This document shows positions 9,246 to 18,849 of a DNA stretch of 64,000 bases, piece after piece. The notes under the pieces were generated by a model that searched no databases, was not told where the DNA came from, and was given only the letters and a program-made list of their open reading frames with translations. How positions within the stretch are numbered: the stretch's first letter is position 1; the number at the start of each line of letters is the position of its first letter. Both the position numbers and the translations under genes were made by a program. The DNA comes from an uncultured Paracoccaceae bacterium. Lineage in GTDB: Bacteria > Pseudomonadota > Alphaproteobacteria > Rhodobacterales > Rhodobacteraceae. Location of the stretch: positions 992,001-1,056,000 of the forward strand of contig CATOSU010000001.1 in NCBI GenBank assembly GCA_951812615.1, read 5' to 3'.

Positions 9246-9281
9246 CCTGACCGCGGAAGTTCAAGCGGTCAGGGGCTTTTT
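9246..9281 (+). terminator. Terminator-like hairpin facing against the nuo operon
   Basis: A 9-base stem, CCTGACCGC (9246-9254) and GCGGTCAGG (9265-9273), with a 10-base loop, is followed on the plus strand by GGCTTTTT. The T-run is on the plus strand only, so as a rho-independent terminator it would stop antisense transcription. On the minus strand it would be a bare hairpin in the 124-base gap between a DUF3291 gene and the methyltransferase gene. Confidence 0.5.
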
Positions 9282-9288
9282 GCCGCAT

Positions 9289-9789
9289 TCAGGCCGCGCT
9301 TTCAGCACAGGCCTTTTGCCGCCACAGCCGGGTCCCCGGCAGATCGGCCCAGCCAAAGGCTTGTCCGGACGGCCCCTGCGCACGCAGATGGTCCAGCCGG
9401 TCGAGCGCCTCATCCAGCGTGGGCCGGTGTCCGGCAGGTACCCACCACATCGCGAAATGCTGCTGGCCCATCAGTTCGAACCATTCCTGCCGGCGGTCGT
9501 AGAACTGTTTGTGTACGGTGTTGAACACGAAGGTCTCAAGGCTCTGCACGTCTTCCCAGACGGTCAGGTTGGCGACGAATTGCGGATCGTCCCCGATGTG
9601 GTTTTCGGTGTTTCCGGTGCCCGGCTCGCCTGATCCCTCCATCATCCAGACAAAGCCGGGCATGCGTTTGCCCAGCCCGTTCACCCGGTCCAGCGCGTCC
9701 ATGAATTCCGCGACGCGCGGGTCGTCGGTGGGCGCCTGCAACCGGCCGACGTTCAGCTCGGCCAAATGGTGACCTTCCGGCTGATGCAT
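9289..9789 (-). CDS. DUF3291 family protein (first copy)
   Basis: A 166-residue DUF3291 protein, a fold of the dimeric alpha-beta barrel (antibiotic biosynthesis monooxygenase-like) type. It begins MHQPEGHHLAELNVGRLQ and carries MPGFVWMMEGSGE, NLTVWEDVQSLETFVFNTVH and WWVPAGHRPTLDEALDRLDH. The ATG overlaps the MAPEG stop codon (TGATG), so the longer upstream frame is not used. A paralogue with the same motifs lies on the other side of the MAPEG gene (10218-10679). Function is unknown; some family members are annotated as putative monooxygenases. Confidence 0.82.
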   Translation of the reverse strand: MHQPEGHHLAELNVGRLQAPTDDPRVAEFMDALDRVNGLGKRMPGFVWMMEGSGEPGTGNTENHIGDDPQFVANLTVWEDVQSLETFVFNTVHKQFYDRRQEWFELMGQQHFAMWWVPAGHRPTLDEALDRLDHLRAQGPSGQAFGWADLPGTRLWRQKACAESAA

Positions 9790-10205
9790 CAGAACACAGC
9801 CGCCAGCGCCAGAATCGCCAGCCCGATGCAGCAGGCCCAGCCAACGACATAAGACAGCGTGCGCGGTCCGTAATTCTTGGGACCGATGCCGGCAATGTGA
9901 ATCACCGCATGCAGCACCCGCGCCAGAAGGAAAACCGAGGCCAGCGTATTCACCCAGCCCGGATCGGCCCCGGCAAGAATGGCCGCCACGGTCGCGCCGG
10001 CAAACACGCCGAAGTTTTCGGTGGCATTCAGATAGGCCCGGTTCCACCGGTAAGTGCTGTCTTCGTAAGCATTTTCGGGTGTTGCCCCCGGCGGCATGCC
10101 CTCACCGGTCTTTTTCAGAGCGGTGATCGGGCTCATCAACATTGCGATGATCGTGAAAATCGCCAGCGACGCAATCGCGTGGCCATAGGCTGCAAAGGCT
10201 TCCAT
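9789..10205 (-). CDS. MAPEG family membrane protein
   Basis: A 138-residue integral membrane protein of the MAPEG superfamily (membrane-associated proteins in eicosanoid and glutathione metabolism). Four hydrophobic helices are predicted. The motif RAYLNATENFGVFAGATVAA matches the conserved RAxxNxxE region of bacterial MAPEG proteins, and ARVLHAVIHIAGIG matches the RxxHxxxY-like helix. It is flanked by two DUF3291 genes in the same operon. It might use glutathione to detoxify lipophilic electrophiles, but nothing in the sequence proves that. Confidence 0.8.
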   Translation of the reverse strand: MEAFAAYGHAIASLAIFTIIAMLMSPITALKKTGEGMPPGATPENAYEDSTYRWNRAYLNATENFGVFAGATVAAILAGADPGWVNTLASVFLLARVLHAVIHIAGIGPKNYGPRTLSYVVGWACCIGLAILALAAVF

Positions 10206-10217
10206 CTGTTTCTCTCC

Positions 10218-10679
10218 CTAGTCCGGGCGCTCAGATCTCTCCCGGGCACCCTTCCAACCGAAAGCATAGTCGCTCTCGCCGAACCGATCCAGATGCGTGT
10301 ATCGCGCCATCGCTTCTTCGATGGTCGGGCGGTGGCCGGCCGGCACATGCCACAACACCAGCCGCAGGCCCTGATCGCCGTCATACCATTCGCCGCGGCG
10401 GTCATAGAATTTCTTGTGCACGGTGTTCCAGACAAACGCCTCCAGACTGGCCAGATCTTCCCAGACACTCAGCGTCGACGCGGTGCGCGGGTTGCCCCCC
10501 AGCACACCGGCGCGGTCGGTTTGCGCGCTGTCCATGTCATCATCGGACATGCGCCAGACAAAGCCGGGGCTGCGCGCAGCAATGGCGTTCACCCGATCCA
10601 GATTGTTGGCGAAATCAGCCACGCGGGGATCGTCCCAGTCGTGTTTGAGCGTGCCGATGTTGAATTCGGCGAGGTGCAT
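10218..10679 (-). CDS. DUF3291 family protein (second copy)
   Basis: A 153-residue paralogue of the protein at 9289-9789. It shares MHLAEFNIGTL for the first strand, SPGFVWRMSDDDMD, TLSVWEDLASLEAFVWNTVH and LWHVPAGHRPTIEEAMARYT. The ATG overlaps the stop of the small membrane gene upstream (TGATG), which sets the start. The pair probably arose by duplication with the MAPEG gene between them. DUF3291 proteins often form homodimers; two adjacent copies could form a heterodimer, which is my inference. Confidence 0.82.
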   Translation of the reverse strand: MHLAEFNIGTLKHDWDDPRVADFANNLDRVNAIAARSPGFVWRMSDDDMDSAQTDRAGVLGGNPRTASTLSVWEDLASLEAFVWNTVHKKFYDRRGEWYDGDQGLRLVLWHVPAGHRPTIEEAMARYTHLDRFGESDYAFGWKGARERSERPD

Positions 10680-10960
10680 CAGTTCACCCGTTCCGGAATG
10701 CTCCGAGCCAGTTTGCGCGCCTGCCAAAAATTAGTAACGCAGGCGAAACCCATAAGAAGCGGACCCAATAACGACCAGTTTCTGTGGCCACCGCCAAGAA
10801 TGACCGCAAGATAATACGCGAGAAAACAAACGAGAAAGGGTCCAAATGCCAGCAGCCAGGCGCGGGGAAGACTCATTCCGTTTCCCCTCGCTAAAAGAAC
10901 TGTTGCCGCTGGCACCAGCAGGAAACAAGCAACCACAAAGTAAGTCGCAAAAACGTTCAC
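10679..10960 (-). CDS. Small membrane protein after nuoF
   Basis: A 93-residue protein with three predicted transmembrane segments: FATYFVVACFLLVPAATVLL, LPRAWLLAFGPFLVCFLAYY and WSLLGPLLMGFACVTNFW, followed by a basic tail. The start is a GTG at 10960 that overlaps the nuoF TAG by one base (TAGTG), and its stop overlaps the next ATG, so it is squeezed between two coupled genes. The open frame continues upstream inside nuoF but that part is a shadow. Family not recognised. Confidence 0.6.
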   Translation of the reverse strand: MNVFATYFVVACFLLVPAATVLLARGNGMSLPRAWLLAFGPFLVCFLAYYLAVILGGGHRNWSLLGPLLMGFACVTNFWQARKLARSIPERVN

Positions 10961-12258
10961 TACTCCGCCGCGACTGCCGTCACCCGTCCGGTTTGCTTGG
11001 CCTTGATCCGGTCCTCGATCTCGTCCCGGAAATGCCGGATCAGCCCCTGGATCGGCCAGGCAGCGGCGTCGCCCAGTGCACAGATCGTGTGGCCTTCGAC
11101 CTGCTTGGTCACATCGAGCAGCATGTCGATTTCCTCGACCTCCGCCTCGCCCGTCACCAGCCGGTCCATCACCCGCATCATCCAGCCGGTGCCTTCGCGG
11201 CAGGGCGTGCACTGGCCGCACGATTCGTGTTTGTAGAACTTGGACAGCCGCCAGATCGCCTTGATGATATCGGTTGACTGATCCATCACGATCACCGCGG
11301 CGGTGCCGAGGCCCGAGCGCTGTTCCCGCAGCCAGTCGAAATCCATGATCGCGTCCTTGCGCATCACCTCGCCCGGCAGGCAGGGCACCGACGATCCGCC
11401 CGGGATCACTGCCTTGAGGTTGTCCCAGCCGCCGCGGATGCCGCCGCAATGGCGGTCGATCAGTTCGTCGAAGGGGATCGACATCGCTTCTTCGACCACG
11501 CAAGGGTTGTTGACGTGGCCGGACACGGCAAAGAGCTTGGTGCCGGCATTGTTGGGCCGGCCAAACCCGGCGAACCAGTCTGCGCCGCGGCGCAGGATCG
11601 TGGGCACGACCGCAATCGATTCGACGTTGTTCACTGTGGTCGGGCAGCCATATAGCCCCGCACCCGCCGGAAACGGCGGCTTCATCCGGGGCATGCCCTT
11701 GCGGCCTTCGAGGCTTTCCAGCAGCGCGGTTTCCTCGCCGCAGATATAGGCCCCGTCGCCATGATGCAGGTAGAGGTCGAAATCCCAGCCCGACCCGGCG
11801 GCATTCGCGCCCAGCAGCCCGGCATCGTAGCATTCGTCAATCGCCGCCTGCAGCGCCTCGCGCTCGCGGATGTATTCGCCGCGGATATAGATATAGCAGG
11901 CATGCGCGTTCATCGCGAAAGACGCGATCAGGCAGCCTTCGATCAGCGTGTGCGGATCGTGGCGCATAATTTCGCGGTCCTTGCAGGTGCCGGGTTCGCT
12001 TTCGTCGGCATTGACCACCAGGTACGCGGGCCGCCCGTCGCTTTCCTTGGGCATGAAGGACCATTTCAGCCCGGTGGGGAAACCCGCACCGCCACGTCCA
12101 CGCAGGCCCGAGGCCTTGGTCGTTTCAACGATCCAGTCGCGGCCTTTCTCGATCAGGCCGGCGGTGCCGTCCCAATGTCCGCGCGCCTTGGCGCCGGCCA
12201 GCGTGCGGTCATGCATGCCGTAAAGGTTGGTGAAGATGCGATCCTCGTCTTTCAGCAT
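10960..12258 (-). CDS. nuoF: NADH-quinone oxidoreductase subunit F
   Basis: NADH- and FMN-binding subunit of complex I (51 kDa), 432 residues. [16 protein letters not shown] is the NADH/FMN glycine-rich loop, [20 protein letters not shown] and [19 protein letters not shown] are the FMN region, and [17 protein letters not shown] holds three ligands of the N3 4Fe-4S cluster, with the fourth cysteine about 40 residues later in [12 protein letters not shown]. It is followed by a non-nuo cassette of seven genes before nuoG. Confidence 0.98.
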   Translation of the reverse strand: MLKDEDRIFTNLYGMHDRTLAGAKARGHWDGTAGLIEKGRDWIVETTKASGLRGRGGAGFPTGLKWSFMPKESDGRPAYLVVNADESEPGTCKDREIMRHDPHTLIEGCLIASFAMNAHACYIYIRGEYIREREALQAAIDECYDAGLLGANAAGSGWDFDLYLHHGDGAYICGEETALLESLEGRKGMPRMKPPFPAGAGLYGCPTTVNNVESIAVVPTILRRGADWFAGFGRPNNAGTKLFAVSGHVNNPCVVEEAMSIPFDELIDRHCGGIRGGWDNLKAVIPGGSSVPCLPGEVMRKDAIMDFDWLREQRSGLGTAAVIVMDQSTDIIKAIWRLSKFYKHESCGQCTPCREGTGWMMRVMDRLVTGEAEVEEIDMLLDVTKQVEGHTICALGDAAAWPIQGLIRHFRDEIEDRIKAKQTGRVTAVAAE

Positions 12259-12264
12259 GAAAGC

Positions 12265-12489
12265 TTACCCCTGATTGTCCCGGCGAAGCCGCCAGATTTG
12301 ATAGATGCTCACGAAGGCCCAGACAAAGGCGGCGAGCGAAAAGAAATAGAACAGCATTTCGTAGCGCAACGGCAGGCTCAGCACCTGCACCAGCCACGGT
12401 GCAAGGATGGCCAGAACGCCGCCGGCCGCGATCACCGAACCGGTGATGCGGCCTTTGCGAACCAGAGCCTGATGCATTTCATCCGTCAT
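12265..12489 (-). CDS. DUF5337-like small membrane protein
   Basis: A 74-residue protein with two transmembrane helices: GSVIAAGGVLAILAPWLVQV and MLFYFFSLAAFVWAFVSIYQ, with a basic end (IWRLRRDNQG). Length, helix layout and the position directly upstream of nuoF match the DUF5337 family found in Rhodobacterales nuo operons. It lies 6 bases from nuoF. Possible roles are assembly or accessory subunit; no experimental function is known to me. Confidence 0.7.
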   Translation of the reverse strand: MTDEMHQALVRKGRITGSVIAAGGVLAILAPWLVQVLSLPLRYEMLFYFFSLAAFVWAFVSIYQIWRLRRDNQG

Positions 12490-12509
12490 GCATGTTCCTC
12501 ATCCGCCCG

Positions 12510-13226
12510 CTACTTTTTGCGGGCGGAAAACTCGGTCTCCCCTCCGGCAGCCAGAATCCCGGCCTGCCCGATCCAGTCATCGCGCGAAATACGGCCCTTG
12601 AAGGACAGGACATCATCCATACGCGCAACATCGTCTTCGCTCCACGCGGCAATCTGCGCAAAGCTGGTGACACCGGCGGCGTGGAGCTTTTTCTCCAGTG
12701 CAGGGCCGACGCCGCTGATCAGTTTCAGATCGTCTGCGCCCGGGGCTGCCGCGGCGGGCGCCGCAGCGGCCGGCGCGGTCTGGCCTTCCGGCTCATAACG
12801 CCAGCTTCCCTTACGCGCGGCCAGTTCCTCCTGACCGGCCAGACGGGCCGAGGGCTTGACCGCCGACGCCGGGGCGGGTGCGGCCGCCGGGGCAGCTTCC
12901 GGTTCCGGCGCGGGTTCGGGTTCCGGCGCGGGCTCTGCCGCGGCGGGCGCTGTCGGCGCTTCTGGTTCAGCCACCGGTTCGGGCGTTGCAGGTGCAGGCG
13001 CAGGCGGGCTGGCCGGTGCGAAACTCTGACTCGGGGCGGCCTGCTGCGGGCAGAACAGGCGCGGGAACAACATGAGCCCCACCACCAGCACGACAATTGC
13101 GATCACCAGAGAGGCCCAGAAGCCCCAGCTCGAAATCAAGCCGATGACAAAGATCAAACCGGCGAGAACCGCCGCGGCAATCCGGCATCGGCGCGTACAG
13201 TCATTCGCTGATTGTTGTGGTGTCAT
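12510..13226 (-). CDS. Membrane-anchored helix-hairpin-helix protein related to the NuoE tail
   Basis: A 238-residue protein with two N-terminal transmembrane helices ([20 protein letters not shown] and [20 protein letters not shown]), a Pro/Ala/Glu-rich linker of about 90 residues, and a C-terminal helix-hairpin-helix domain of the COG3743 type ([20 protein letters not shown], then [20 protein letters not shown]). This domain and the preceding [10 protein letters not shown] segment are nearly identical to the C-terminal extension of NuoE encoded just upstream. The gene looks like a partial copy of the nuoE 3' end joined to a membrane anchor. A short GC-rich hairpin overlaps its stop (about 12499-12525). 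Confidence 0.8.
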   Translation of the reverse strand: MTPQQSANDCTRRCRIAAAVLAGLIFVIGLISSWGFWASLVIAIVVLVVGLMLFPRLFCPQQAAPSQSFAPASPPAPAPATPEPVAEPEAPTAPAAAEPAPEPEPAPEPEAAPAAAPAPASAVKPSARLAGQEELAARKGSWRYEPEGQTAPAAAAPAAAAPGADDLKLISGVGPALEKKLHAAGVTSFAQIAAWSEDDVARMDDVLSFKGRISRDDWIGQAGILAAGGETEFSARKK

Positions 13227-13254
13227 AGTCGTGGTCTCCCTGTGCTGACGTCAC

Positions 13255-14466
13255 CTATTTCTTATAGATGTCGTCCTCTTTAGCACGTTTGGAGAATTCC
13301 GTCTCTACGCCTGCCGCGAGCTGTTTTGCCTGTTCGATCCAGTTGTCGCGCGAGATGCGTCCTTTGAACGACAACACGTCATCCATGCGCGCGATGTCAT
13401 CGTCGTTCCAGCCGGCAATCTGGGCGAAACTGGTCACGCCGGCGGCGTGCAGCTTCTTCTCCAGCGCCGGGCCGACACGGCTGATCAGCTTGAGATCGTC
13501 GGCGGCCGGTGCTGCGGCGGGTTTCGCCGGGGCGGCGGGGGCCGGCGCGGGGGCCGGCGCGGGGGCCGGTTCATAGCGCCACGATCCCTTGCGCGCGGCC
13601 AGTTCGGCCTGTCCGGGCAGGGCCGCGCTGGGACGGACCAGCGGTTGTTCACCGGCCGGTTCTTCTGTGGCGGCGGGCGGGGCCTCTTCGGCCACGGGGG
13701 CCACGGGCTCGGCAGGGGCTTCGGCGGTTTCCTGCGGTGCGGCGGACTGATTTGCGGCCTCTGGCACCCAGGGTGTCAGCAACGGCACTTCGGTCCCGTC
13801 GATCCGCTTGACCGTGTCGCCGATCTCGGTCGCCAGCTGGGCCGAGGCGTTATACTGCGTGCGTCCGCTGTCGAAGTCGGTCAGGCTGGTCAGCCCGCCC
13901 TTGGGTTCGGCGGCATAGCGTCCGTTCTGCGGGCCCGGCACCGGCACTTTACCGGCGGCCAGTTCGTCGAGGATTTCGGCAAAACGTTCGGCTGTCAGAT
14001 CCTCGTAATAATCCTTGCCGATCTGCACCATCGGCGCGTTCGCACAGGACCCGAGGCATTCCACCTCTTCCCAGCTGAACTTGCCATCCGCGCTCAGGTC
14101 ATGCGGCTTGGCCGCGATCTTCTGCTGGCAGACGCCAATCAGGTCCTCTGCCCCGCAGATCAGGCAGGAGGTGGTTCCGCAAACCTGAACATGGGCGATT
14201 TCACCCACCGGCTGCAGCTGGAACATGAAGTAGAAGGTCGCCACCTCGAGCGCGCGGATATAGGCCAGATCCAGCATGTCGGCGATATGTTCGATCGCCG
14301 GACGGCTGAGCCAGCCTTCCTGTTCCTGCGCCCGCCACAGGAGCGGGATGATCGCGCTGGCCTGCCGGCCTTCGGGATACTTGGTGATCTGTGCCCGGGC
14401 CCAGGCCTCGTTGGCGGGGGTGAAGGCAAAGGTTTCAGGTTGCTCGTGGTGAAGTCTGCGCAGCAT
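13255..14466 (-). CDS. nuoE: NADH-quinone oxidoreductase subunit E with helix-hairpin-helix extension
   Basis: The N-terminal 170 residues are the 24 kDa thioredoxin-like subunit of complex I with the N1a 2Fe-2S ligands in [15 protein letters not shown] and [10 protein letters not shown]. The protein is 403 residues, more than twice the usual length. The extra part is a linker, a Pro/Ala-rich stretch, the segment [12 protein letters not shown] and a C-terminal helix-hairpin-helix domain ([20 protein letters not shown]). An extended NuoE of this type is known in Rhodobacterales annotations; the HHH domain's partner (nucleic acid or protein) is unknown. Confidence 0.94.
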   Translation of the reverse strand: MLRRLHHEQPETFAFTPANEAWARAQITKYPEGRQASAIIPLLWRAQEQEGWLSRPAIEHIADMLDLAYIRALEVATFYFMFQLQPVGEIAHVQVCGTTSCLICGAEDLIGVCQQKIAAKPHDLSADGKFSWEEVECLGSCANAPMVQIGKDYYEDLTAERFAEILDELAAGKVPVPGPQNGRYAAEPKGGLTSLTDFDSGRTQYNASAQLATEIGDTVKRIDGTEVPLLTPWVPEAANQSAAPQETAEAPAEPVAPVAEEAPPAATEEPAGEQPLVRPSAALPGQAELAARKGSWRYEPAPAPAPAPAPAAPAKPAAAPAADDLKLISRVGPALEKKLHAAGVTSFAQIAGWNDDDIARMDDVLSFKGRISRDNWIEQAKQLAAGVETEFSKRAKEDDIYKK

Positions 14467-14475
14467 TTCGAACCC

Positions 14476-14823
14476 CTAGGGAATGGCAAAAAGCGCGAGG
14501 ATCGCGCCAATGGCGGCCAGCACGCCGCCGGCAAGGTGCAGCCAGAACGGATGACCCGCCCGGCGGTAAATATATGCGTCTCCGAACCCGATCAGGGCAA
14601 AGCTGAGAAGCATGGCAAACAGCATGCGCGGCGCATTCAGCCACGCGGCGATCAGGGCCAGAACCGTCAGCCCGCCATAGCGGACCAGCAGCGCCTGCGG
14701 CAGCATCTCGACCCGGTGCTGGATCAGGCTCAGGCCGGATCGCTTGTTCAGGGCCAGAAGGAGCGTGACCAGCCCCATGAAGATGGCCGCGGCCCAGCCG
14801 ATGATGGTGATAAGCGAACTCAT
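14476..14823 (-). CDS. DUF4267-like membrane protein (first of a pair)
   Basis: A 115-residue, four-helix membrane protein beginning MSSLITIIGWAAAIFMGLVT. The conserved-looking pieces are LPQALLVRYGGLTVLALIAA and LIGFGDAYIYRRAGHPFWLH, which resemble the GxRD and GDxxxxxxxG...H signatures of DUF4267 proteins. It overlaps the previous gene by 4 bases (ATGA) and is clearly paralogous to it (LLPQIMAGRY and GLYDGWVYWSRGLPHARH there). Both are inserted between nuoD and nuoE. Function unknown. Confidence 0.66.
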   Translation of the reverse strand: MSSLITIIGWAAAIFMGLVTLLLALNKRSGLSLIQHRVEMLPQALLVRYGGLTVLALIAAWLNAPRMLFAMLLSFALIGFGDAYIYRRAGHPFWLHLAGGVLAAIGAILALFAIP

Positions 14824-15185
14824 GGCGTGTCCCCCCACAAAACCGCGCCCAGCACGATGCAGAACCCGCCAAAGGACAACAGACCTGTCAGAGTGTGCCG
14901 GGCATGCGGCAACCCGCGCGACCAGTAAACCCAGCCATCATAAAGCCCCAGGACCGCACAGACGGCCAGATAACACGCCGTCGCTTCGGGCTGAGCCAGT
15001 ACCAGCACGCCCAGCGCCAGCAGGAACAGCGCCAGATAGCGCCCGGCCATGATCTGCGGCAGCAGCTCCGGCCGGTGCGTGAACGTGGCCATCGCCCGCA
15101 CCGGATCGCGCAGCGAAATCAGCGCAAGATACCCGGTGATCCCGGCGGTGATCAGTATGACCAGAATTGTAGCGACGCCCCACAC
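14820..15185 (-). CDS. DUF4267-like membrane protein (second of a pair)
   Basis: A 121-residue protein with four predicted helices starting MWGVATILVILITAGITGYL. It shares the layout of its downstream neighbour: RPELLPQIMAGRYLALFLLA in the middle, LGLYDGWVYWSRGLPHARHT near the end, then a last hydrophobic helix. The pair presumably arose by tandem duplication and may work as a heterodimer. It starts 4 bases after the gene at 15190-15576 and its stop overlaps the next start. Confidence 0.66.
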   Translation of the reverse strand: MWGVATILVILITAGITGYLALISLRDPVRAMATFTHRPELLPQIMAGRYLALFLLALGVLVLAQPEATACYLAVCAVLGLYDGWVYWSRGLPHARHTLTGLLSFGGFCIVLGAVLWGDTP

Positions 15186-15189
15186 AGAA

Positions 15190-15576
15190 CTAGCCCTTCG
15201 AGTTCACGCAATAAAACATTTCCGGACCGGTCTTTCCCCCGCGCTGTAGACGTCGGTATTCTTCCCAGCAGTCCGGCCCTAAGCTTGCCTCAGCTTCGGG
15301 ATGAGTCTCCAAATGAAGCAGCCAACCAAAGGCCCGACGCGGCGATCCACTTGCTACAACTTGATCGGGAAAAAACATACACATGTAATTTGTTTTCACT
15401 CCCTCGGGGATACAAATGACGCTTGCATCACGCTGCGTGCGCCGTTCCGGCCCTACCAACGTCTGCGCGATCCACTCCTGGAAGGCATGCGGATAGCCAG
15501 CAGCATGTACTCTACCGCCGATGTAGCTGCCCCAAGCCACGACCGCCAGAACGACCAAGGCCAAAGCCAGTTTCAC
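15190..15576 (-). CDS. Hypothetical secreted or membrane-anchored protein after nuoD
   Basis: A 128-residue protein with an N-terminal hydrophobic segment ([20 protein letters not shown]) that could be a signal anchor. The remainder is soluble and contains four cysteines ([27 protein letters not shown]), which would suit a periplasmic disulfide-bonded domain. The ATG overlaps the nuoD stop by 4 bases. No family recognised. Codon use is slightly less GC-rich than in nuoD, which hints at an accessory gene, but this is only by eye. Confidence 0.58.
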   Translation of the reverse strand: MKLALALVVLAVVAWGSYIGGRVHAAGYPHAFQEWIAQTLVGPERRTQRDASVICIPEGVKTNYMCMFFPDQVVASGSPRRAFGWLLHLETHPEAEASLGPDCWEEYRRLQRGGKTGPEMFYCVNSKG

Positions 15577-16793
15577 CTATCAACCTCCCCGAACACGATG
15601 TCCATCGTCCCGATGATCGCCGCCACGTCGGCCAGCTGGTGTCCGCCCGCCACGTGGTCCATCGCCTGCAGGTGCAGATAGCCCGGCGCGCGCAGCTTGG
15701 CGCGGTAGGGTTTGTTGGTGCCATCCGCAACGAGGTAAACGCCGAATTCGCCCTTCGGGGCCTCGACGGCGGCGTAAACCTCGCCCTCGGGCACGTGGAA
15801 GCCTTCGGTATAGAGCTTGAAGTGATGGATCAGCGCTTCCATCGACTGCTTCATCTCGCCCCGCTTGGGCGGGGTCAGCTTGCCGCGGGCCAGCACGTCG
15901 CCCTTGCCCTCGGGCGCGCGCAGTTTCGCGATGCACTGGTGGATGATCTTCACACTTTCGCGCATTTCCTGCATCCGGACGAGGTAACGGTCAAAGCAAT
16001 CGCCGTTCTTGCCCACCGGGATCTGGAAATCGAATTCGTTGTAGCACTCGTAAGGCTGCGACCGGCGCAGGTCCCAGGCCAGCCCCGAGCCACGCACCAT
16101 CACGCCGGAGAAGCCCCAGTTGAGGATGTCTTCTTCGCTGACGATGCCGATATCGACGTTGCGCTGCTTGAAGATCCGGTTTTCGGTCAGCAGCCCGTCG
16201 AGGTCTTCGAGAACGTTGGGGAATTCATTGGCCCAGGTTTCGATATCGTCGATCAGCGCGTCGGGGATGTCCTGATGCACGCCGCCGGGCCGGAAATACG
16301 CCGCGTGCAGCCGCGCCCCGCAGGCGCGTTCATAAAACACCATCAGTTTTTCGCGTTCCTCGAACCCCCACAGCGGCGGGGTCAGCGCACCAACATCCAT
16401 CGCCTGCGTGGTCACGTTCAGCAGGTGGTTCAGAACCCGGCCAATCTCGGAATACAGAACCCGGATCAGCGACCCGCGCCGGGGCACTTCGACGCCGCAC
16501 AGCTTTTCGATGGCCAGACACCAGGCGTGTTCCTGGTTCATGGGCGCCACGTAGTCGAGCCGGTCGAAATAGGGCAGGTTCTGCAGGTAGGTCCGGCTCT
16601 CCATCAGCTTTTCGGTGCCACGGTGCAGCAGCCCGATATGCGGGTCGCAGCGTTCCACGATCTCGCCGTCCAGCTCCAGCACCAGCCGCAGCACGCCGTG
16701 CGCCGCCGGGTGCTGAGGCCCGAAGTTGATATTGAAGTTGCGAATCTTCTGTTCGCCGGTCAGGGCGTCTTCGTAGCCGCGCGATCCGTCCAT
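15573..16793 (-). CDS. nuoD: NADH-quinone oxidoreductase subunit D
   Basis: 49 kDa subunit of complex I, 406 residues, forming the quinone site with NuoB and Nuo[21 protein letters not shown] near the N-terminus holds the quinone-contacting histidine loop; [40 protein letters not shown] and the ending [14 protein letters not shown] are typical. It is a separate gene from nuoC, as in other alphaproteobacteria. The small NTF2-like gene lies between nuoC and nuoD. Confidence 0.98.
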   Translation of the reverse strand: MDGSRGYEDALTGEQKIRNFNINFGPQHPAAHGVLRLVLELDGEIVERCDPHIGLLHRGTEKLMESRTYLQNLPYFDRLDYVAPMNQEHAWCLAIEKLCGVEVPRRGSLIRVLYSEIGRVLNHLLNVTTQAMDVGALTPPLWGFEEREKLMVFYERACGARLHAAYFRPGGVHQDIPDALIDDIETWANEFPNVLEDLDGLLTENRIFKQRNVDIGIVSEEDILNWGFSGVMVRGSGLAWDLRRSQPYECYNEFDFQIPVGKNGDCFDRYLVRMQEMRESVKIIHQCIAKLRAPEGKGDVLARGKLTPPKRGEMKQSMEALIHHFKLYTEGFHVPEGEVYAAVEAPKGEFGVYLVADGTNKPYRAKLRAPGYLHLQAMDHVAGGHQLADVAAIIGTMDIVFGEVDR

Positions 16794-16803
16794 CTGCGTC
16801 TCC

Positions 16804-17190
16804 TCAGCCAGCCAAAGCCGAACTGTCTGCAGTCCGGAACAGCTTGTTGATCAGTTTCCATGCGCCGTCCACACGGACGAAGCCAAGGTAGTCTTCGTAT
16901 ATGACCCCGGGCACGCCGACCTGCAGCTTGACCCGCGCCATATTGCCATCGGCTTCGACGCTCTGGATCTCGTAAACCGGGTCGCCCTCGGCTGCATCGC
17001 GGGCAGTGACGCGCGCGAGATAGGCCGCCTTGTCCCAGGTCTGCAATTCGGGGCCATCCACACAGACCATGTGAAAGGCATCGTGGCAGAGGGTTTCGAA
17101 CACGTCCTGACGGGCCTTGTAGACAGCCTCGCAATACAGCACCGCGGCGGCGTGCACAGCGTCCAGTTCGGTCCGGGGGGCGCCGTCCAT
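16804..17190 (-). CDS. NTF2/SnoaL-like protein
   Basis: A 128-residue protein with the cone-shaped NTF2-like pattern: a long N-terminal helix ([20 protein letters not shown]), ALCHD-like stretch [15 protein letters not shown], strands [20 protein letters not shown] and the terminal [15 protein letters not shown]. It most resembles the lumazine-binding-like/nuclear transport factor 2 family proteins. Its ATG overlaps the nuoC stop (TGATG). No catalytic residues can be named with confidence. Role in the nuo operon unknown. Confidence 0.72.
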   Translation of the reverse strand: MDGAPRTELDAVHAAAVLYCEAVYKARQDVFETLCHDAFHMVCVDGPELQTWDKAAYLARVTARDAAEGDPVYEIQSVEADGNMARVKLQVGVPGVIYEDYLGFVRVDGAWKLINKLFRTADSSALAG

Positions 17191-17798
17191 CACTTCGCCT
17201 CTTCCTTCTTCTCGTCGCCGGGCAGGATGTATTCCGCACCTTCCCACGGGCTCATGAAGTCGAACTGGCGGTATTCCTGAACCAGCGAGACCGGTTCATA
17301 GACCACACGCTTTTCAACCTCGTCATAGCGCACCTCGGTATAGCCCGTGGTCGGGAAATCCTTGCGCAGCGGGAAGCCGCTGAAACCATAGTCGGTCAGG
17401 ATGCGGCGCAGATCCGGGTGGCCGGAGAACAGGATGCCGAACATGTCGAACACCTCGCGCTCGAACCAGTTGGCCGAGGGGTGCACGTTGACGATCGAGG
17501 GCACCATGTCTTCTTCGCGCACCGACACGCGCAGGCGGATGCGCTGGTTCTGGTACATCGACAGGAAGTGATAGACCACGTCGAACCGCTTGGGCCGGTT
17601 GGGATAATCGACGCCGGTGATATCCACCAGCGATGAGAACCGGCAGTTCTGATCGGTTTTAAGGATATCGGTGAAGCCGACGATATTCGACGGGGCCACG
17701 TTGATGTTCAGCTCGTCATAGGTCACGTCCCATGCCAGCACACAGTCGGGGCGCTTGGTCTCGATATAGGCGCCGAGTTCTTGCAGGGCTTCGGTCAT
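17190..17798 (-). CDS. nuoC: NADH-quinone oxidoreductase subunit C
   Basis: 30 kDa peripheral-arm subunit, 202 residues. The family signature [20 protein letters not shown] is present around residues 115-135, followed by [20 protein letters not shown]. The C-terminal tail ends in [14 protein letters not shown]. It is translated 17 bases after the nuoB stop. Confidence 0.97.
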   Translation of the reverse strand: MTEALQELGAYIETKRPDCVLAWDVTYDELNINVAPSNIVGFTDILKTDQNCRFSSLVDITGVDYPNRPKRFDVVYHFLSMYQNQRIRLRVSVREEDMVPSIVNVHPSANWFEREVFDMFGILFSGHPDLRRILTDYGFSGFPLRKDFPTTGYTEVRYDEVEKRVVYEPVSLVQEYRQFDFMSPWEGAEYILPGDEKKEEAK

Positions 17799-17815
17799 GT
17801 CTGGTCTCCCGGCGC

Positions 17816-18705
<890 letters not shown>

Positions 18706-18768
18706 TGGGGCGGCTCCTTGGCTGCGCTTTCCACTCCGCACGGTCGGGCGGCGGGGCTGGCTGGCAAT

Positions 18769-18797
18769 TCCCTAAACCCGCCGTCGGGCAGGGTCAA
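18769..18797 (-). promoter_or_regulatory. Candidate promoter for the nuo operon
   Basis: On the minus strand TTGACC (18797-18792) is followed after 17 bases by TAGGGA (18774-18769). The -35 is good and the -10 is poor. It would start transcription roughly 55-60 bases before the nuoA GTG. The assignment is by eye; the operon must start in or near this 144-base gap because the upstream VOC gene is a different function. Confidence 0.3.
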
Positions 18798-18849
18798 CCG
18801 GAGGTGGGCCTGTCGGGCGGTCAATATCGACGCATCTGTCGCCGGGATT

